Source: UBA11612 sp964475755 | Lineage (GTDB): Bacteria > Pseudomonadota > Alphaproteobacteria > Rhodospirillales > Rhodospirillaceae | NCBI GenBank assembly: GCA_964475755.1 | Contig: CAYYXR010000011.1 | Coordinates: 4,026-68,025, forward strand | Direction of reading: 5' to 3' | Length of the DNA: 64,000 nt | Shown: in pieces, positions 27,792-36,758 of the stretch | Position numbering within the stretch: the first letter of the stretch is position 1 | How the letters are laid out: the number at the start of each line of letters is the position of its first letter | Translations under genes and position numbers: made by a program | The notes under the pieces: generated by a model | What the model saw: the letters and a program-made list of their open reading frames with translations, nothing else | Database searches by the model: none | Told to the model about the DNA's origin: nothing

Positions 27792-29147
27792 ATGTTCGAA
27801 AAAATCCTCATCGCCAACCGCGGGGAAATAGCGCTCCGCATTCAGCGCGCTTGCCGTGAAATGGGAATCAAGACCGTGGCCGTGCACTCCACGGCGGATT
27901 CTGAAGCGATGCATGTGCGCCTTGCGGACGAAGCAGTTTGCATTGGACCGCCACCCGCTCGTGACAGTTACCTGAATAAGGCCGCCATCATATCCGCAGC
28001 TACCATCACGGACTCTGACGCCATACACCCGGGGTATGGCTTCCTTTCCGAGAATGCCGAATTCGCGGAAATTGTTGCGGACCACGGCATCGCATTTATC
28101 GGCCCCGATCCGCACCATATTCGGACCATGGGCGATAAAGTTATTGCGAAAAAAACCGCGAAGGAGAGCGGGTTGCCCGTTGTCCCCGGATCAGATGGTG
28201 CCGTGCCCGACGAAAAAGCCGCCGTAAAAGTCGCCGAGGAAATTGGATATCCAGTGCTTATCAAGGCAAGCGCTGGCGGCGGAGGGCGAGGCATGAAAGT
28301 GGCCGAAAGTGCCGACCAGCTTACAGAGGCTTTTCAAATTGCGACGACAGAGGCGCAAGCCGCTTTCGGCAATAGCGAAGTCTATATGGAAAAATACTTG
28401 GCTCGCCCGCGGCACATCGAAATTCAAGTCTTGGGCGACAAGCATGGAAATGTCGTGCATTTGGGCGAGCGCGATTGTTCCTTGCAACGCAAGCATCAAA
28501 AAATATTCGAGGAAACGCCCTCTCCTGCCCTCAATTCAAGCCAGCGGGACGAGATTGGCGAAGTCGTGTGCGATGCCATGCGTCATATTGGTTACGACAA
28601 CGCTGGCACGGTGGAATTTCTATATGAAGATGGAAATTTCTATTTCATAGAAATGAACACGCGCCTTCAAGTCGAACACCCGATCACGGAGATGGTTACG
28701 GGGCTCGACCTTGTTCGAGAACAAATTCGAGTCGCCTATGGATTGGAATTAGGGATTAAGCAAGAAGATGTCACCTTTGCCGGGTGGTCGATGGAGTGCC
28801 GCATAAATGCGGAAAACCCCCGCACCTTTGCGCCGTCTCCCGGTCAAATTACGGGGTATCACGCACCGGGCGGGAGGCGCGTTCGCGTCGATTCTGGCCT
28901 GTTCGCGGGATTCAAAATTCCGCCGCATTACGATAGCTTAATCGCAAAACTAATTGTTCAGGGAAGTACGCGCCATGAATGCTTGATGCGCATGCGCAGA
29001 GCTCTACATGAATACGTGATTGACGGCATAGATACGTCGATACCACTACACACGGAGATTCTTCACCAGCAAGAAATTATTGATGGTGACTACGACATAC
29101 GGTGGTTGGAAAAATTTGTAGCTCAATCCAACACTGAGAAAAAATAA
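27792..29147 (+). CDS. accC: Biotin carboxylase of acetyl-CoA carboxylase
   Basis: ATP-grasp enzyme that carboxylates the biotin of AccB with bicarbonate. The 451-residue protein begins FEKILIANRGEIALRI and has the ATP-binding glycine loop KASAGGGGRGMK, GERDCSLQRKHQK, and the catalytic EMNTRLQVEHP. Length and motifs match E. coli AccC. It lies 18 bases after accB in one operon with aroQ and aat. Confidence 0.97.
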   Translation: MFEKILIANRGEIALRIQRACREMGIKTVAVHSTADSEAMHVRLADEAVCIGPPPARDSYLNKAAIISAATITDSDAIHPGYGFLSENAEFAEIVADHGIAFIGPDPHHIRTMGDKVIAKKTAKESGLPVVPGSDGAVPDEKAAVKVAEEIGYPVLIKASAGGGGRGMKVAESADQLTEAFQIATTEAQAAFGNSEVYMEKYLARPRHIEIQVLGDKHGNVVHLGERDCSLQRKHQKIFEETPSPALNSSQRDEIGEVVCDAMRHIGYDNAGTVEFLYEDGNFYFIEMNTRLQVEHPITEMVTGLDLVREQIRVAYGLELGIKQEDVTFAGWSMECRINAENPRTFAPSPGQITGYHAPGGRRVRVDSGLFAGFKIPPHYDSLIAKLIVQGSTRHECLMRMRRALHEYVIDGIDTSIPLHTEILHQQEIIDGDYDIRWLEKFVAQSNTEKK

Positions 29148-29182
29148 TTCGGGGACGAGCAAACCCAACGGGAGTTTGGCTC

Positions 29183-29839
29183 ATGACCGACATTACACCT
29201 GAATTGGTTCTCAAGGCGTACGCTTATGGCGTTTTCCCGATGGCGAAATCGCGGAGCGAGACCGATGTATTTTGGGTCCAACCGAAATTGCGCGGCGTAA
29301 TTCCGCTCGAGGCCTTTCACATTCCAAAATCACTGAAAAAGCGCCTGCGGAAGGAACAGTATACAGTCACGGTGGATAAGGCTTTCCCTGAAGTCATAAA
29401 AGGCTGCGCTCAAGCAACTGACGAAAGGTCGGACACTTGGATCAACGCTCAAATCGAAGGCCTGTTCACTGAACTCCATGATGCCGGACTGGCACATAGT
29501 ATAGAAGTTTGGCAAGAAGGTGAGCTGGTCGGCGGGCTATACGGCTTGGCAATGGGTGCCGCATTTTTTGGTGAAAGCATGTTCACCCGCGCATCCGATG
29601 CTTCGAAGATTGCCTTGTGTCATCTTGTGGGCATCCTCAAACGTGGCAATTTTGCACTGCTAGACACGCAATTCATCACAGATCATTTGAAGCAGTTTGG
29701 GGCCGTCGAGATCAGCCAGAAAGAGTACCTGAGCGAACTCAGCACTGCATTGGCGCGGCAAGGAGATTTCGGTGATCCACTAAGTCAGCGCGAGTTGGAG
29801 GATCTGCTGCTTTCACACCCAAGAACCCAAACGTCATAG
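29183..29839 (+). CDS. aat: Leucyl/phenylalanyl-tRNA--protein transferase
   Basis: Adds Leu or Phe from aminoacyl-tRNA to N-terminal Arg or Lys of proteins, creating substrates for the ClpS/ClpAP N-end rule pathway. The 218-residue protein shows the family pattern: YGVFPMAKS, then VFWVQPKLRGVIPLEAFHIP, GGLYGLAMGAAFFGESMF and LLDTQFITDHL. GGGAG precedes the ATG. The last 55 bases overlap the converging DUF2155 gene. Confidence 0.95.
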   Translation: MTDITPELVLKAYAYGVFPMAKSRSETDVFWVQPKLRGVIPLEAFHIPKSLKKRLRKEQYTVTVDKAFPEVIKGCAQATDERSDTWINAQIEGLFTELHDAGLAHSIEVWQEGELVGGLYGLAMGAAFFGESMFTRASDASKIALCHLVGILKRGNFALLDTQFITDHLKQFGAVEISQKEYLSELSTALARQGDFGDPLSQRELEDLLLSHPRTQTS

Positions 29840-30204
29840 ACTGGGTGATCCATGGCTGAAAGCGCTGGGCTGGACGCAAACATCCATCCGCTGAACAACT
29901 GCTCTTCTTCATCGACCTCTTGGACCTGAAAGATTTCCATGAAGACCGCGCTTTCCGGAGGATCTTCCGGCGGTGTTGTTATGCACGTCTGCGCAACAAT
30001 CTCAAGGGTACCAAAGCGGACCGGTGACCCCACGATCCCTTTCAAGGTATTGACCCGGGCTGTAACCTTATCAAGAGCCCCCAGAACAACGGTATCCATT
30101 TCGATACCGTTCTCCTCCAACGTTGCGAAGGCCTGAACCGGCACAAATGCGACGGATGAAAGCGCCACGCAAAATAAAACTCTTGGCCAACATATGCGCA
30201 TCAT
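29785..30204 (-). CDS. DUF2155 secreted protein
   Basis: A 139-residue protein of the DUF2155 family, common in alphaproteobacteria between the aat and mlaD/NDUFA12 genes. Residues 1-30 form a signal peptide (VLFCVALSSVAFVPVQAFA). Two Cys are placed as in the family (AQTCITTPPEDPPESAVF and VWVLGC) and could form a disulfide. The segment LFSGWMFASSPALSAMDHPV is the family core. Function is unknown to me. The context suggests the envelope. The start is one of two adjacent ATGs at 30204 and 30201. Confidence 0.88.
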   Translation of the reverse strand: MMRICWPRVLFCVALSSVAFVPVQAFATLEENGIEMDTVVLGALDKVTARVNTLKGIVGSPVRFGTLEIVAQTCITTPPEDPPESAVFMEIFQVQEVDEEEQLFSGWMFASSPALSAMDHPVYDVWVLGCESSRSSNSR

Positions 30205-30295
30205 TGAATTCTCTGCCAACCTATTCTTCGAGCGCACCCCAAAGTAACGATAATTGTGGCATCCATTGGGCGCATTAGATATTTGCGGACATTCC

Positions 30296-30760
30296 CTATT
30301 GGGCAGACCCGTTTCCGCCACCCGTTGCGAGGAATATGATTTCGCCAACCAAGTCTTCCAAACTCTGAAAATCTTGCGTGGTGTAAATAGTTCCACCTGC
30401 CGGAATAGTTTCTGTAGCCTGTCCGGGCGTCAGATTAACGTATTTGGACCCGAGCAAGCCGTCTCCAATAATAGCCGCTTGCGTATCCACCGGTAGCGCG
30501 ACGCCGGAATTAATGGACATAGTTACACGAGCTTGAAAAGTCTCATAATCCAGATCCTCGGCAACCACTGTGCCCACATTGATTCCGCTTATTCGCACGT
30601 CGCTTCCACGGACGAGGCCACCAACCTTGAGGAAATCCGCGCTGACCTCATACCCCGACGTTATATATAAATCTACAATCGAATACGCGAACGTCAAAAA
30701 CATCGCCGCAATCAACAACACGACGGCACCGAGTACAGTTTCAATTGGGTTGCGTTTCAC
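30296..30760 (-). CDS. MCE/MlaD-family lipid transport protein, second copy
   Basis: A 154-residue protein with an N-terminal membrane segment (residues 8-30) and one MCE domain: FLKVGGLVRGSDVRISGINVGTV (in parts), GDGLLGSKYVNLTPG and a short tail. MlaD proteins form hexameric rings that move phospholipids across the periplasm together with the MlaFEB ABC transporter. Length and layout match MlaD. It follows a second MCE gene by nine bases, so the pair arose by duplication or forms a mixed ring. The transporter ATPase and permease are not in this window. Confidence 0.88.
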   Translation of the reverse strand: MKRNPIETVLGAVVLLIAAMFLTFAYSIVDLYITSGYEVSADFLKVGGLVRGSDVRISGINVGTVVAEDLDYETFQARVTMSINSGVALPVDTQAAIIGDGLLGSKYVNLTPGQATETIPAGGTIYTTQDFQSLEDLVGEIIFLATGGGNGSAQ

Positions 30761-30769
30761 AACTGATCC

Positions 30770-31285
30770 TCAATCGACCTTTTCGAATTCTGAATTGGAC
30801 GCATTTGTTTCTTGATCACCGGAATCCGCTGCCGCGGCACGCGCGCGATCGACAATCAATGCAATAAGTTCTTCAAGAATTACAGAATCTTGTGAGTACG
30901 AAATGCGATCTCCGCTTTCAAGAAGATCTTCCGTGCCACCAGGATACAATTCCACGTATTTGGTTCCGAATATTCCGTCGGTTTCAATGACAACGGCCGT
31001 GTCTTCGGGCAACGGTACCTTTTCGAAAAATTGGAACGTGAGTACAGCTCGATTTTGATTGTTGAGATGCATTTGCGAGACGATGCCGACGTCGATGCCT
31101 CCAATCCTTGCGGGGCTCCCGACATAAACGCCGTCAGCCTGGCCGAAATCCGCAGTTAATTCGAAACGATCCTCTTCCGGACCAATCGTGTGGCGGTTGG
31201 CCAGAGCCGTTAAGACCAGCACCAAAGCAAGCGTAACCGCCGCGACGACTCCGACGAGATATTCGCGGCGCTCAGTTCGGGACAT
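30770..31285 (-). CDS. mlaD: MCE/MlaD-family lipid transport protein, first copy
   Basis: A 171-residue protein with an N-terminal membrane anchor (residues 9-28, VGVVAAVTLALVLVLTALA) and one MCE domain (FGQADGVYVGSPARIGGIDV, then TDGIFGTKYVELYPGG). It should be the substrate-binding ring subunit of a Mla-type phospholipid transporter. Its charged C-terminal tail (DSGDQETNASNSEFEKVD) differs from the second copy. The two share the MCE pattern but diverge elsewhere. Confidence 0.88.
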   Translation of the reverse strand: MSRTERREYLVGVVAAVTLALVLVLTALANRHTIGPEEDRFELTADFGQADGVYVGSPARIGGIDVGIVSQMHLNNQNRAVLTFQFFEKVPLPEDTAVVIETDGIFGTKYVELYPGGTEDLLESGDRISYSQDSVILEELIALIVDRARAAAADSGDQETNASNSEFEKVD

Positions 31286-31307
31286 ATCCGCTAAGCACCG
31301 ATGTTAA

Positions 31308-31664
31308 TTAAGACTCTGGTGACCAGGCCTGGTAGTCGCCTGTCGCATCTGCGCGGCGACCACCGCGCAAATCGTGTCCGGGCGGGAAATACGCCTGTTC
31401 GGTGCCGGTCATGTTTGCCATATGCGGCTTCACCCAGCGTTTCTCTGCCACCGTTTCAATGGGCTTATCCGTTGTGTGATGCAGCCAAGCATGCCATTCC
31501 GGCGGAACTTTAGAGGCTTCGGGTTCGCCGCTATACACGACCCAGCGCTGTTCCCGATTTCCCCAGCGTTTGCGCGACTTGGAACGGTAATAGGTGTTAC
31601 CGTAAGCGTCTTCGCCGACTTTTTCACCATACAATTTGGTGTAGAGCCACGTTCCGAAACTCAT
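31308..31664 (-). CDS. NDUFA12-type NADH:ubiquinone oxidoreductase accessory subunit
   Basis: The 118-residue protein is the alphaproteobacterial homologue of mitochondrial complex I subunit NDUFA12 (B17.2). Conserved segments are YGNTYYRSKSRKRWGNREQR, the WVVYSGEPEASKVPPEWHAW core, and the C-terminal GTEQAYFPPGHDLRGGRR. The ATG at 31664 was chosen because it gives the normal MSFGTWLYTK start. Presence of this supernumerary subunit is a good marker for alphaproteobacteria. It heads the leftward unit with the MCE and DUF2155 genes. Confidence 0.93.
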   Translation of the reverse strand: MSFGTWLYTKLYGEKVGEDAYGNTYYRSKSRKRWGNREQRWVVYSGEPEASKVPPEWHAWLHHTTDKPIETVAEKRWVKPHMANMTGTEQAYFPPGHDLRGGRRADATGDYQAWSPES

Positions 31665-31842
31665 TCCAAAATTACTCCGTCCGGAATCCCTTAATGAGGC
31701 CCTCTGGTGGCCTGTTGCCGCGCAATATGGCGTCAATTGACGCGAGCGTCCAGTACAGGCGCACAGCCCGCGGAAAGGACGGCATTTTGTACCTATTGCA
31801 GGCCCAGCATGGCCCTCAAGACCCTTGAATTTAAAGGTTTTT

Positions 31843-31858
31843 GCCCATAATCTAGGGG
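31843..31858 (+). promoter_or_regulatory. NrdR-type box 1 upstream of nrdJ
   Basis: GCCCATAATCTAGGGG is a degenerate match to the 16-base NrdR palindrome, weaker than box 2. It starts exactly 31 bases before box 2, the phase in which NrdR boxes normally occur. A possible -10 sequence CATAAT lies inside it. Confidence 0.55.
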
Positions 31859-31873
31859 TGACTTCGGAAAATC

Positions 31874-31889
31874 ACACAATATCTGGTAT
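31874..31889 (+). promoter_or_regulatory. NrdR-type box 2 upstream of nrdJ
   Basis: ACACAATATCTGGTAT closely matches the known NrdR operator pattern (ACACwATATnTwGTGT). NrdR is the ATP/dATP-sensing repressor of ribonucleotide reductase genes. The box lies 135 bases upstream of the nrdJ ATG. Confidence 0.7.
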
Positions 31890-32023
31890 TCTGAGGCGCG
31901 AGGGCCGAGGGGAAGATTGGAAAGTTTCTAGCCTGAATACCCGACCATGCGAGGTTGGGTCAGACGGATTTGTCCCGCACTTCCTCGAAATTGTTTTTGG
32001 TTATTCTGTTTAAGGATGCGGGT

Positions 32024-35000
32024 ATGCGGTTCGAGCGTCGTTTTACGACAAAAGGTAAATCGCCGTACGACGGCATAGAGTTCAGATCCACGACCAGCGA
32101 AATTCGAAATCCGGACGGCTCCGTCATTTTCAAACAAGATGACGTCATTGTGCCGGCACGTTGGTCACAAGTCGCATGCGACATTCTATCGCAAAAGTAT
32201 TTTCGCCGAGCGGGTGTTCCCGAAAAGCTGAGCAGCACGCCTGAGAAAGACGTGCCGGAGTTCCTCTGGCGCAGCCGACCGGCGGAAGACAATAAAGGAT
32301 TTGGAGCGGAAACAGATTCTCGGCAGGTATTCGACCGACTTGCCGGCGCATGGACGTATTGGGGCTGGAAAGCGGGGCTGTTCGACAGCACCGATGATTC
32401 TTCCGCCTTCTTTGATGAGATGCGATTCACGCTCGCCACTCAAATGGGCGCGCCAAATTCCCCGCAGTGGTTCAATACAGGTTTGCACTGGGCGTACGGT
32501 ATCGACGGGCCTTCGCAAGGACACTTTTACGTTGATTACAAAACCGGCGAACTGACCAAATCTGACTCCGCTTATGTCCACCCCCAACCCCACGCTTGCT
32601 TCATTCAGTCCGTGGACGACGACTTGGTGAACGAAGGCGGCATCATGGACCTTTGGGTGCGCGAAGGTCGATTGTTCAAATACGGCTCGGGCACGGGAAC
32701 CAATTTCTCCGCATTGCGCGCTGATAGTGAACCACTGTCGGGGGGCGGAAAATCGTCCGGTCTGATGAGTTGGCTAAAAATAGGCGACAGGGCCGCGGGA
32801 GCGATTAAATCCGGCGGGACCACGCGCCGCGCCGCCAAAATGGTCATTCTCAATGCCGATCACCCGGACATTGAAGCGTTTATCGATTGGAAGGTCAGAG
32901 AGGAGCAAAAGGTTGCTGCGCTTGTCGCCGGCTCGCGGCTCGCGAATAAGCATCTCAACTTGGTGTTGCGCGCGTGCCGCGAATGGGACGGCGAGGACAC
33001 CGAAAAGCGCTTCGATCCGAAAGAGAACACGCAGCTTAAAAAGGAGTTGAAAGCAGCGCGAGACGCCATGCTCCCCGATAGTCTTGTTCAGCGCGTTTTG
33101 CAGTTCGCGCGCCAGGGCTACACAAGCATCGAGTTTCCCGAATTTGATACGGATTGGGACTCCGAAGCCTACGCAACAGTTTCAGGACAGAACTCAAATA
33201 ATAGTGTCCGTGTCACCGACGATTTTTTGCACGCCGTCGAAATCAATGCGGACTGGACTCTTACGCGCCGGACGGATGGAGAAACGGCCAAAACCATAAA
33301 TGCGCGCGAGTTGTGGGATCAGATTGGGGAGGCCGCATGGCAGTGCGCAGACCCCGGGTTGCAGTTCGATACGACGATCAATGATTGGCACACCTGCCCC
33401 GAGTCCGGCCGCATTAATGCGTCCAACCCATGCTCGGAATATATGTTCCTAGACAATACAGCATGCAATTTGGCGTCTCTGAACCTCCTGGCCTTCAGGA
33501 ACCCGGATGGCAGCTTCGATTTCGAGGGATTTGAACACGCCGTTCGTTTGTGGACGGTAACCCTTGAAATTTCTGTCTTGATGGCACAGTTCCCATCGCG
33601 AGAGATCGCAACGCTGTCTCACAGGTACAGAACTCTCGGCCTGGGCTACGCCAATCTCGGCGGGCTTCTCATGGCCAACGGCCTTGGCTACGACAGCGAT
33701 GAGGGACGCGCGATTTGCGGAGCCATTACCGCCCTCATGACCGGGCAAAGCTACGCTACGTCTGCGGAGATTGCCGAAGAACATGGGCCGTTCCCAGGCT
33801 ATGCGGCAAACAAGGAGCACATGCTGCGGGTGATTCGAAACCATCGGCGGGCAGCGTATGGTCACCATGACGATTTCGAACAGCTCCAAACGCCGCCGAA
33901 AGCTCTAAACGCCGCCGACTGCCCCGACTGCGCCCTGATCGCTGCCGCCAAATCGGCATGGGACCGCGCTCTGGAACTCGGCACTGCGCACGGTTACCGG
34001 AACGCACAAGTCAGCGTCATTGCGCCAACAGGCACAATCGGACTCGTCATGGATTGCGATACAACCGGGATCGAGCCGGATTTCGCATTGGTTAAATTTA
34101 AGAAATTGGCGGGCGGCGGCTATTTTAAAATCATCAACCGCATTGTACCGCTCGCACTCAAATCTCTCGGTTATAGCAATGCGCAGATCGAAGACATCGT
34201 TCGGTACGCTGTTGGCAACGGCACGCTCAAAGGCGCTCCAGCCATCAACCCCATGACATTACAGGACCGGGGATTTGACACGTCCGCAGTAGAAGCGATC
34301 GAAGGCGGACTTGAACAGGCCTTCGATATTAAATTCGCTTTCAATCAATACACGCTGGGTTATGACTTCTGTACCGAGAAACTGGGATTCAATGAAGAAC
34401 AGCTAGACGATCCCGGATTTAACATGCTCGATGCGCTGGGATACACACGCGAAGACATTGAACGGGCAAACACCTACGTCTGCGGAGCGATGACCCTGGA
34501 AGGTGCTCCGCACCTCAAAGACGAGCACCTGCCTGTGTTTGATTGCGCAAATCCGTGCGGCAGAATCGGAAAAAGGTCCCTTTCGGCAGAAGGGCACATA
34601 TTGATGATGGCAGCCGCTCAGCCATTCATTTCCGGTGCGATCTCAAAAACCATCAACATGCCGAACTCGGCCACGGTCGAGGATTGCAAGAATGCCTACA
34701 TGCTGTCTTGGAAAATGGGCCTGAAGGCAAATGCTTTGTACCGGGACGGATCAAAATTGTCACAACCGCTGGCCGCGGCCATTCTCGAAGACGACTCAGA
34801 GGACAATGACGCAATCGCCGAAGTCACCAAGGCCCCCGCTGCCGGCCGCGCCGAAATAGTCGCGGAGCGGATTATCGAGCGGGTTGTCGCCAGAGAACGC
34901 AAACGTCTTCCGGACCGCCGCAAAGGCTACACACAGAAAGCACTGGTCGGCGGGCACAAAGTCTATTTGCGGACCGGTGAGTACAACGACGGACAAGTCG

Positions 35001-35704
35001 GCGAAATCTTCATCGATATGCACAAGGAAGGTGCCGCCTTCCGAAGCCTAATGAACAATTTCGCCATCGCTATTTCGATAGGTTTGCAATACGGCGTGCC
35101 GCTCGAAGAATTCGTCGATGCGTTCACGTTCACGCGCTTTGACCCCGCGGGCGTGGTCGAAGGCAACTCGTCCATTAAAATGGCCACATCGATTTTGGAT
35201 TACATTTTCCGCGAGTTGGCGGTGAGCTACCTTGGCCGAAACGATCTCGCTCACGCGGAAGCCCACGATGTGCTACCCGACGCAATGGGAGATGGGGAAC
35301 AGGCCGAAAAGCTTCTGCAATTGGCGGAAAAAACGGTCTCTCAAGGTTTTATTCGCTCATCGAATCTCTATTTCATCCGCCCGCCAGCGAACAACGATCG
35401 CGGGCGCGGTGGTGACGCCTCTTCGCCGCGCGGAAACGACGCTGTGTCCGATCGCTCGTTTATCTCGTCTTCAAAATCGTCATCTGCCGCCCTGAGCTCG
35501 CGGGCCGAACCCATCGCAGAGGAGGAAATGCAGGTGAACGTCCGCGTCACCGAAATGACCGGAACCAAACGGAGCGCTGTACACGTCGCGAGAATGAAAG
35601 GCTATGAGGGTGATGCCTGCGGCGATTGCGGGAATTTTACACTTCTTAGGAACGGCACCTGCATGAAATGCGATACCTGCGGCGCAACCAGTGGGTGCTC
35701 CTAA
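32024..35704 (+). CDS. nrdJ: Vitamin B12-dependent (class II) ribonucleoside-diphosphate reductase
   Basis: Makes deoxyribonucleotides with adenosylcobalamin as radical source, so it works with or without oxygen. The 1226-residue length is typical for the large NrdJ form. Visible are the QMGAPNSPQWFNTG segment, the N-glycyl GRLFKYGSGTGTN, the active-site region NASNPCSEYMFLDNTACN, and the finger-loop SVIAPTGTIG. The C-terminal tail has four or more Cys (CGDCGNFTLL...CMKCDTCGATSGCS). Part of this tail recycles the active-site disulfide. ATG 32024 has AAGGA seven bases upstream and gives MRFERRFT, the usual start. The ~360 bases before it hold two NrdR-type boxes. Confidence 0.96.
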   Translation: MRFERRFTTKGKSPYDGIEFRSTTSEIRNPDGSVIFKQDDVIVPARWSQVACDILSQKYFRRAGVPEKLSSTPEKDVPEFLWRSRPAEDNKGFGAETDSRQVFDRLAGAWTYWGWKAGLFDSTDDSSAFFDEMRFTLATQMGAPNSPQWFNTGLHWAYGIDGPSQGHFYVDYKTGELTKSDSAYVHPQPHACFIQSVDDDLVNEGGIMDLWVREGRLFKYGSGTGTNFSALRADSEPLSGGGKSSGLMSWLKIGDRAAGAIKSGGTTRRAAKMVILNADHPDIEAFIDWKVREEQKVAALVAGSRLANKHLNLVLRACREWDGEDTEKRFDPKENTQLKKELKAARDAMLPDSLVQRVLQFARQGYTSIEFPEFDTDWDSEAYATVSGQNSNNSVRVTDDFLHAVEINADWTLTRRTDGETAKTINARELWDQIGEAAWQCADPGLQFDTTINDWHTCPESGRINASNPCSEYMFLDNTACNLASLNLLAFRNPDGSFDFEGFEHAVRLWTVTLEISVLMAQFPSREIATLSHRYRTLGLGYANLGGLLMANGLGYDSDEGRAICGAITALMTGQSYATSAEIAEEHGPFPGYAANKEHMLRVIRNHRRAAYGHHDDFEQLQTPPKALNAADCPDCALIAAAKSAWDRALELGTAHGYRNAQVSVIAPTGTIGLVMDCDTTGIEPDFALVKFKKLAGGGYFKIINRIVPLALKSLGYSNAQIEDIVRYAVGNGTLKGAPAINPMTLQDRGFDTSAVEAIEGGLEQAFDIKFAFNQYTLGYDFCTEKLGFNEEQLDDPGFNMLDALGYTREDIERANTYVCGAMTLEGAPHLKDEHLPVFDCANPCGRIGKRSLSAEGHILMMAAAQPFISGAISKTINMPNSATVEDCKNAYMLSWKMGLKANALYRDGSKLSQPLAAAILEDDSEDNDAIAEVTKAPAAGRAEIVAERIIERVVARERKRLPDRRKGYTQKALVGGHKVYLRTGEYNDGQVGEIFIDMHKEGAAFRSLMNNFAIAISIGLQYGVPLEEFVDAFTFTRFDPAGVVEGNSSIKMATSILDYIFRELAVSYLGRNDLAHAEAHDVLPDAMGDGEQAEKLLQLAEKTVSQGFIRSSNLYFIRPPANNDRGRGGDASSPRGNDAVSDRSFISSSKSSSAALSSRAEPIAEEEMQVNVRVTEMTGTKRSAVHVARMKGYEGDACGDCGNFTLLRNGTCMKCDTCGATSGCS

Positions 35705-35762
35705 CGCCAATCTCAAAGTACATTCCCATGACGATGTCCACGGCCATAGAAAGCTAGCCTGA

Positions 35763-36758
35763 ATGGCGCTTCCCGCAGAAGTCACCAACAAATCGGTCGC
35801 CGATCCGATCAAGATATCCGGGTTCCCTGCGCAATCCTCCGCCCCAACCGTTGGATCGTGCTTTGGCGAATTCTTGCGACGTATCGTCCCCAGCCATACT
35901 GCGTATTCACTGGCGCGCGGCGCTTGCGAAGATGCCATAAAAACGCTGCGTACGGAACTGCGGCCCGCAGCGGCAAAACGGGACGGCGAGACTGCTGGCG
36001 ATCAACCTGACCATTTCATTGTGGGATCGGTGGGCAAGCGAACCTCTGTTGCCCCCATTGGCGAGGTCGATGTGCTTTATCTCTTGCCGGAAAAACTGAA
36101 GGCACAAAAATCCGGAGACGCACTGAAGGTTGTATGGGCGGTCCTCAAGAATAAATTCGATGGTACCAAGATAGGGGAAACAAGCGTCGTACTTCGCCGC
36201 GGCGAACACTGGGTTAATGTCATTCCAGGCCGCGACCATAACGGCGCGTTTCTGATTCCAGGCCGCCCCACAGTTCAGAGGTCTTCAGGTTGGACCATTA
36301 CAAACCCGGTGGCCGAAGCTGCGACGCTGCGATTGTCGGATAGCCTCTACGGTGGGCGTCCACGGCTACTCCTCACAGTGCTGAAAGCTTGGCGCGATCA
36401 CTCCGGCGTTCCCATCTCCTCATACGCACTTGAGCTCCTATCGCAGGAATTCTATTCGGGGGCGCCGAGACCGTATGATCTGGAGCGGGCCGTTGTGGAG
36501 TTTTGGGCATGGGCCCGGAAACGTACTCCTTGCGCATTGAAACCGCCCGGCGGACAGTCTGCAGTCGAGGTGGGCACTCATTGGCACCAGAAAGCGAAGG
36601 CGGCGTACTGGCGCACGACGCTGGCCGAGCATCACGTTTCTACAGGGAAGATTGTCGATGCCGCGTTGGAATGGCGGCAACTGTTAGGACCTATATTTCC
36701 GGTCCCCGGCGAAGGCGCTCCGCTTGCGCCGCCCATATTTAAGGAAGCAAACCGCTAA
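35763..36758 (+). CDS. CD-NTase-like (cGAS/DncV superfamily) nucleotidyltransferase, orphan
   Basis: A 331-residue protein with a polymerase-beta type nucleotidyltransferase core. GSVGKRTSVAPIGEVDVLYL (about residues 82-101) matches the GSxxxxT...[DE]xD signature of CD-NTases. The third acidic position, expected in the next core strand, reads VNVIPG, so Asn replaces the usual Asp or Glu. The C-terminal helical part contains LTVLKAWRDHSGVPISSYAL and ends in ALEWRQLLGPIFP. This resembles the Ala...W+.lFG..FP ending of CD-NTases. No CBASS effector, E1/E2-like or HORMA gene is beside it; the neighbours are nrdJ and serA. Function is not known. It could be an inactive paralogue or a housekeeping nucleotidyltransferase. 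It overlaps the converging serA by 4 bases. Confidence 0.68.
   Translation: MALPAEVTNKSVADPIKISGFPAQSSAPTVGSCFGEFLRRIVPSHTAYSLARGACEDAIKTLRTELRPAAAKRDGETAGDQPDHFIVGSVGKRTSVAPIGEVDVLYLLPEKLKAQKSGDALKVVWAVLKNKFDGTKIGETSVVLRRGEHWVNVIPGRDHNGAFLIPGRPTVQRSSGWTITNPVAEAATLRLSDSLYGGRPRLLLTVLKAWRDHSGVPISSYALELLSQEFYSGAPRPYDLERAVVEFWAWARKRTPCALKPPGGQSAVEVGTHWHQKAKAAYWRTTLAEHHVSTGKIVDAALEWRQLLGPIFPVPGEGAPLAPPIFKEANR

Noticed and set aside
31665..32023. Cobalamin riboswitch before nrdJ
   Set aside because: No B12-box-like sequence is visible, and the operators point to NrdR instead.
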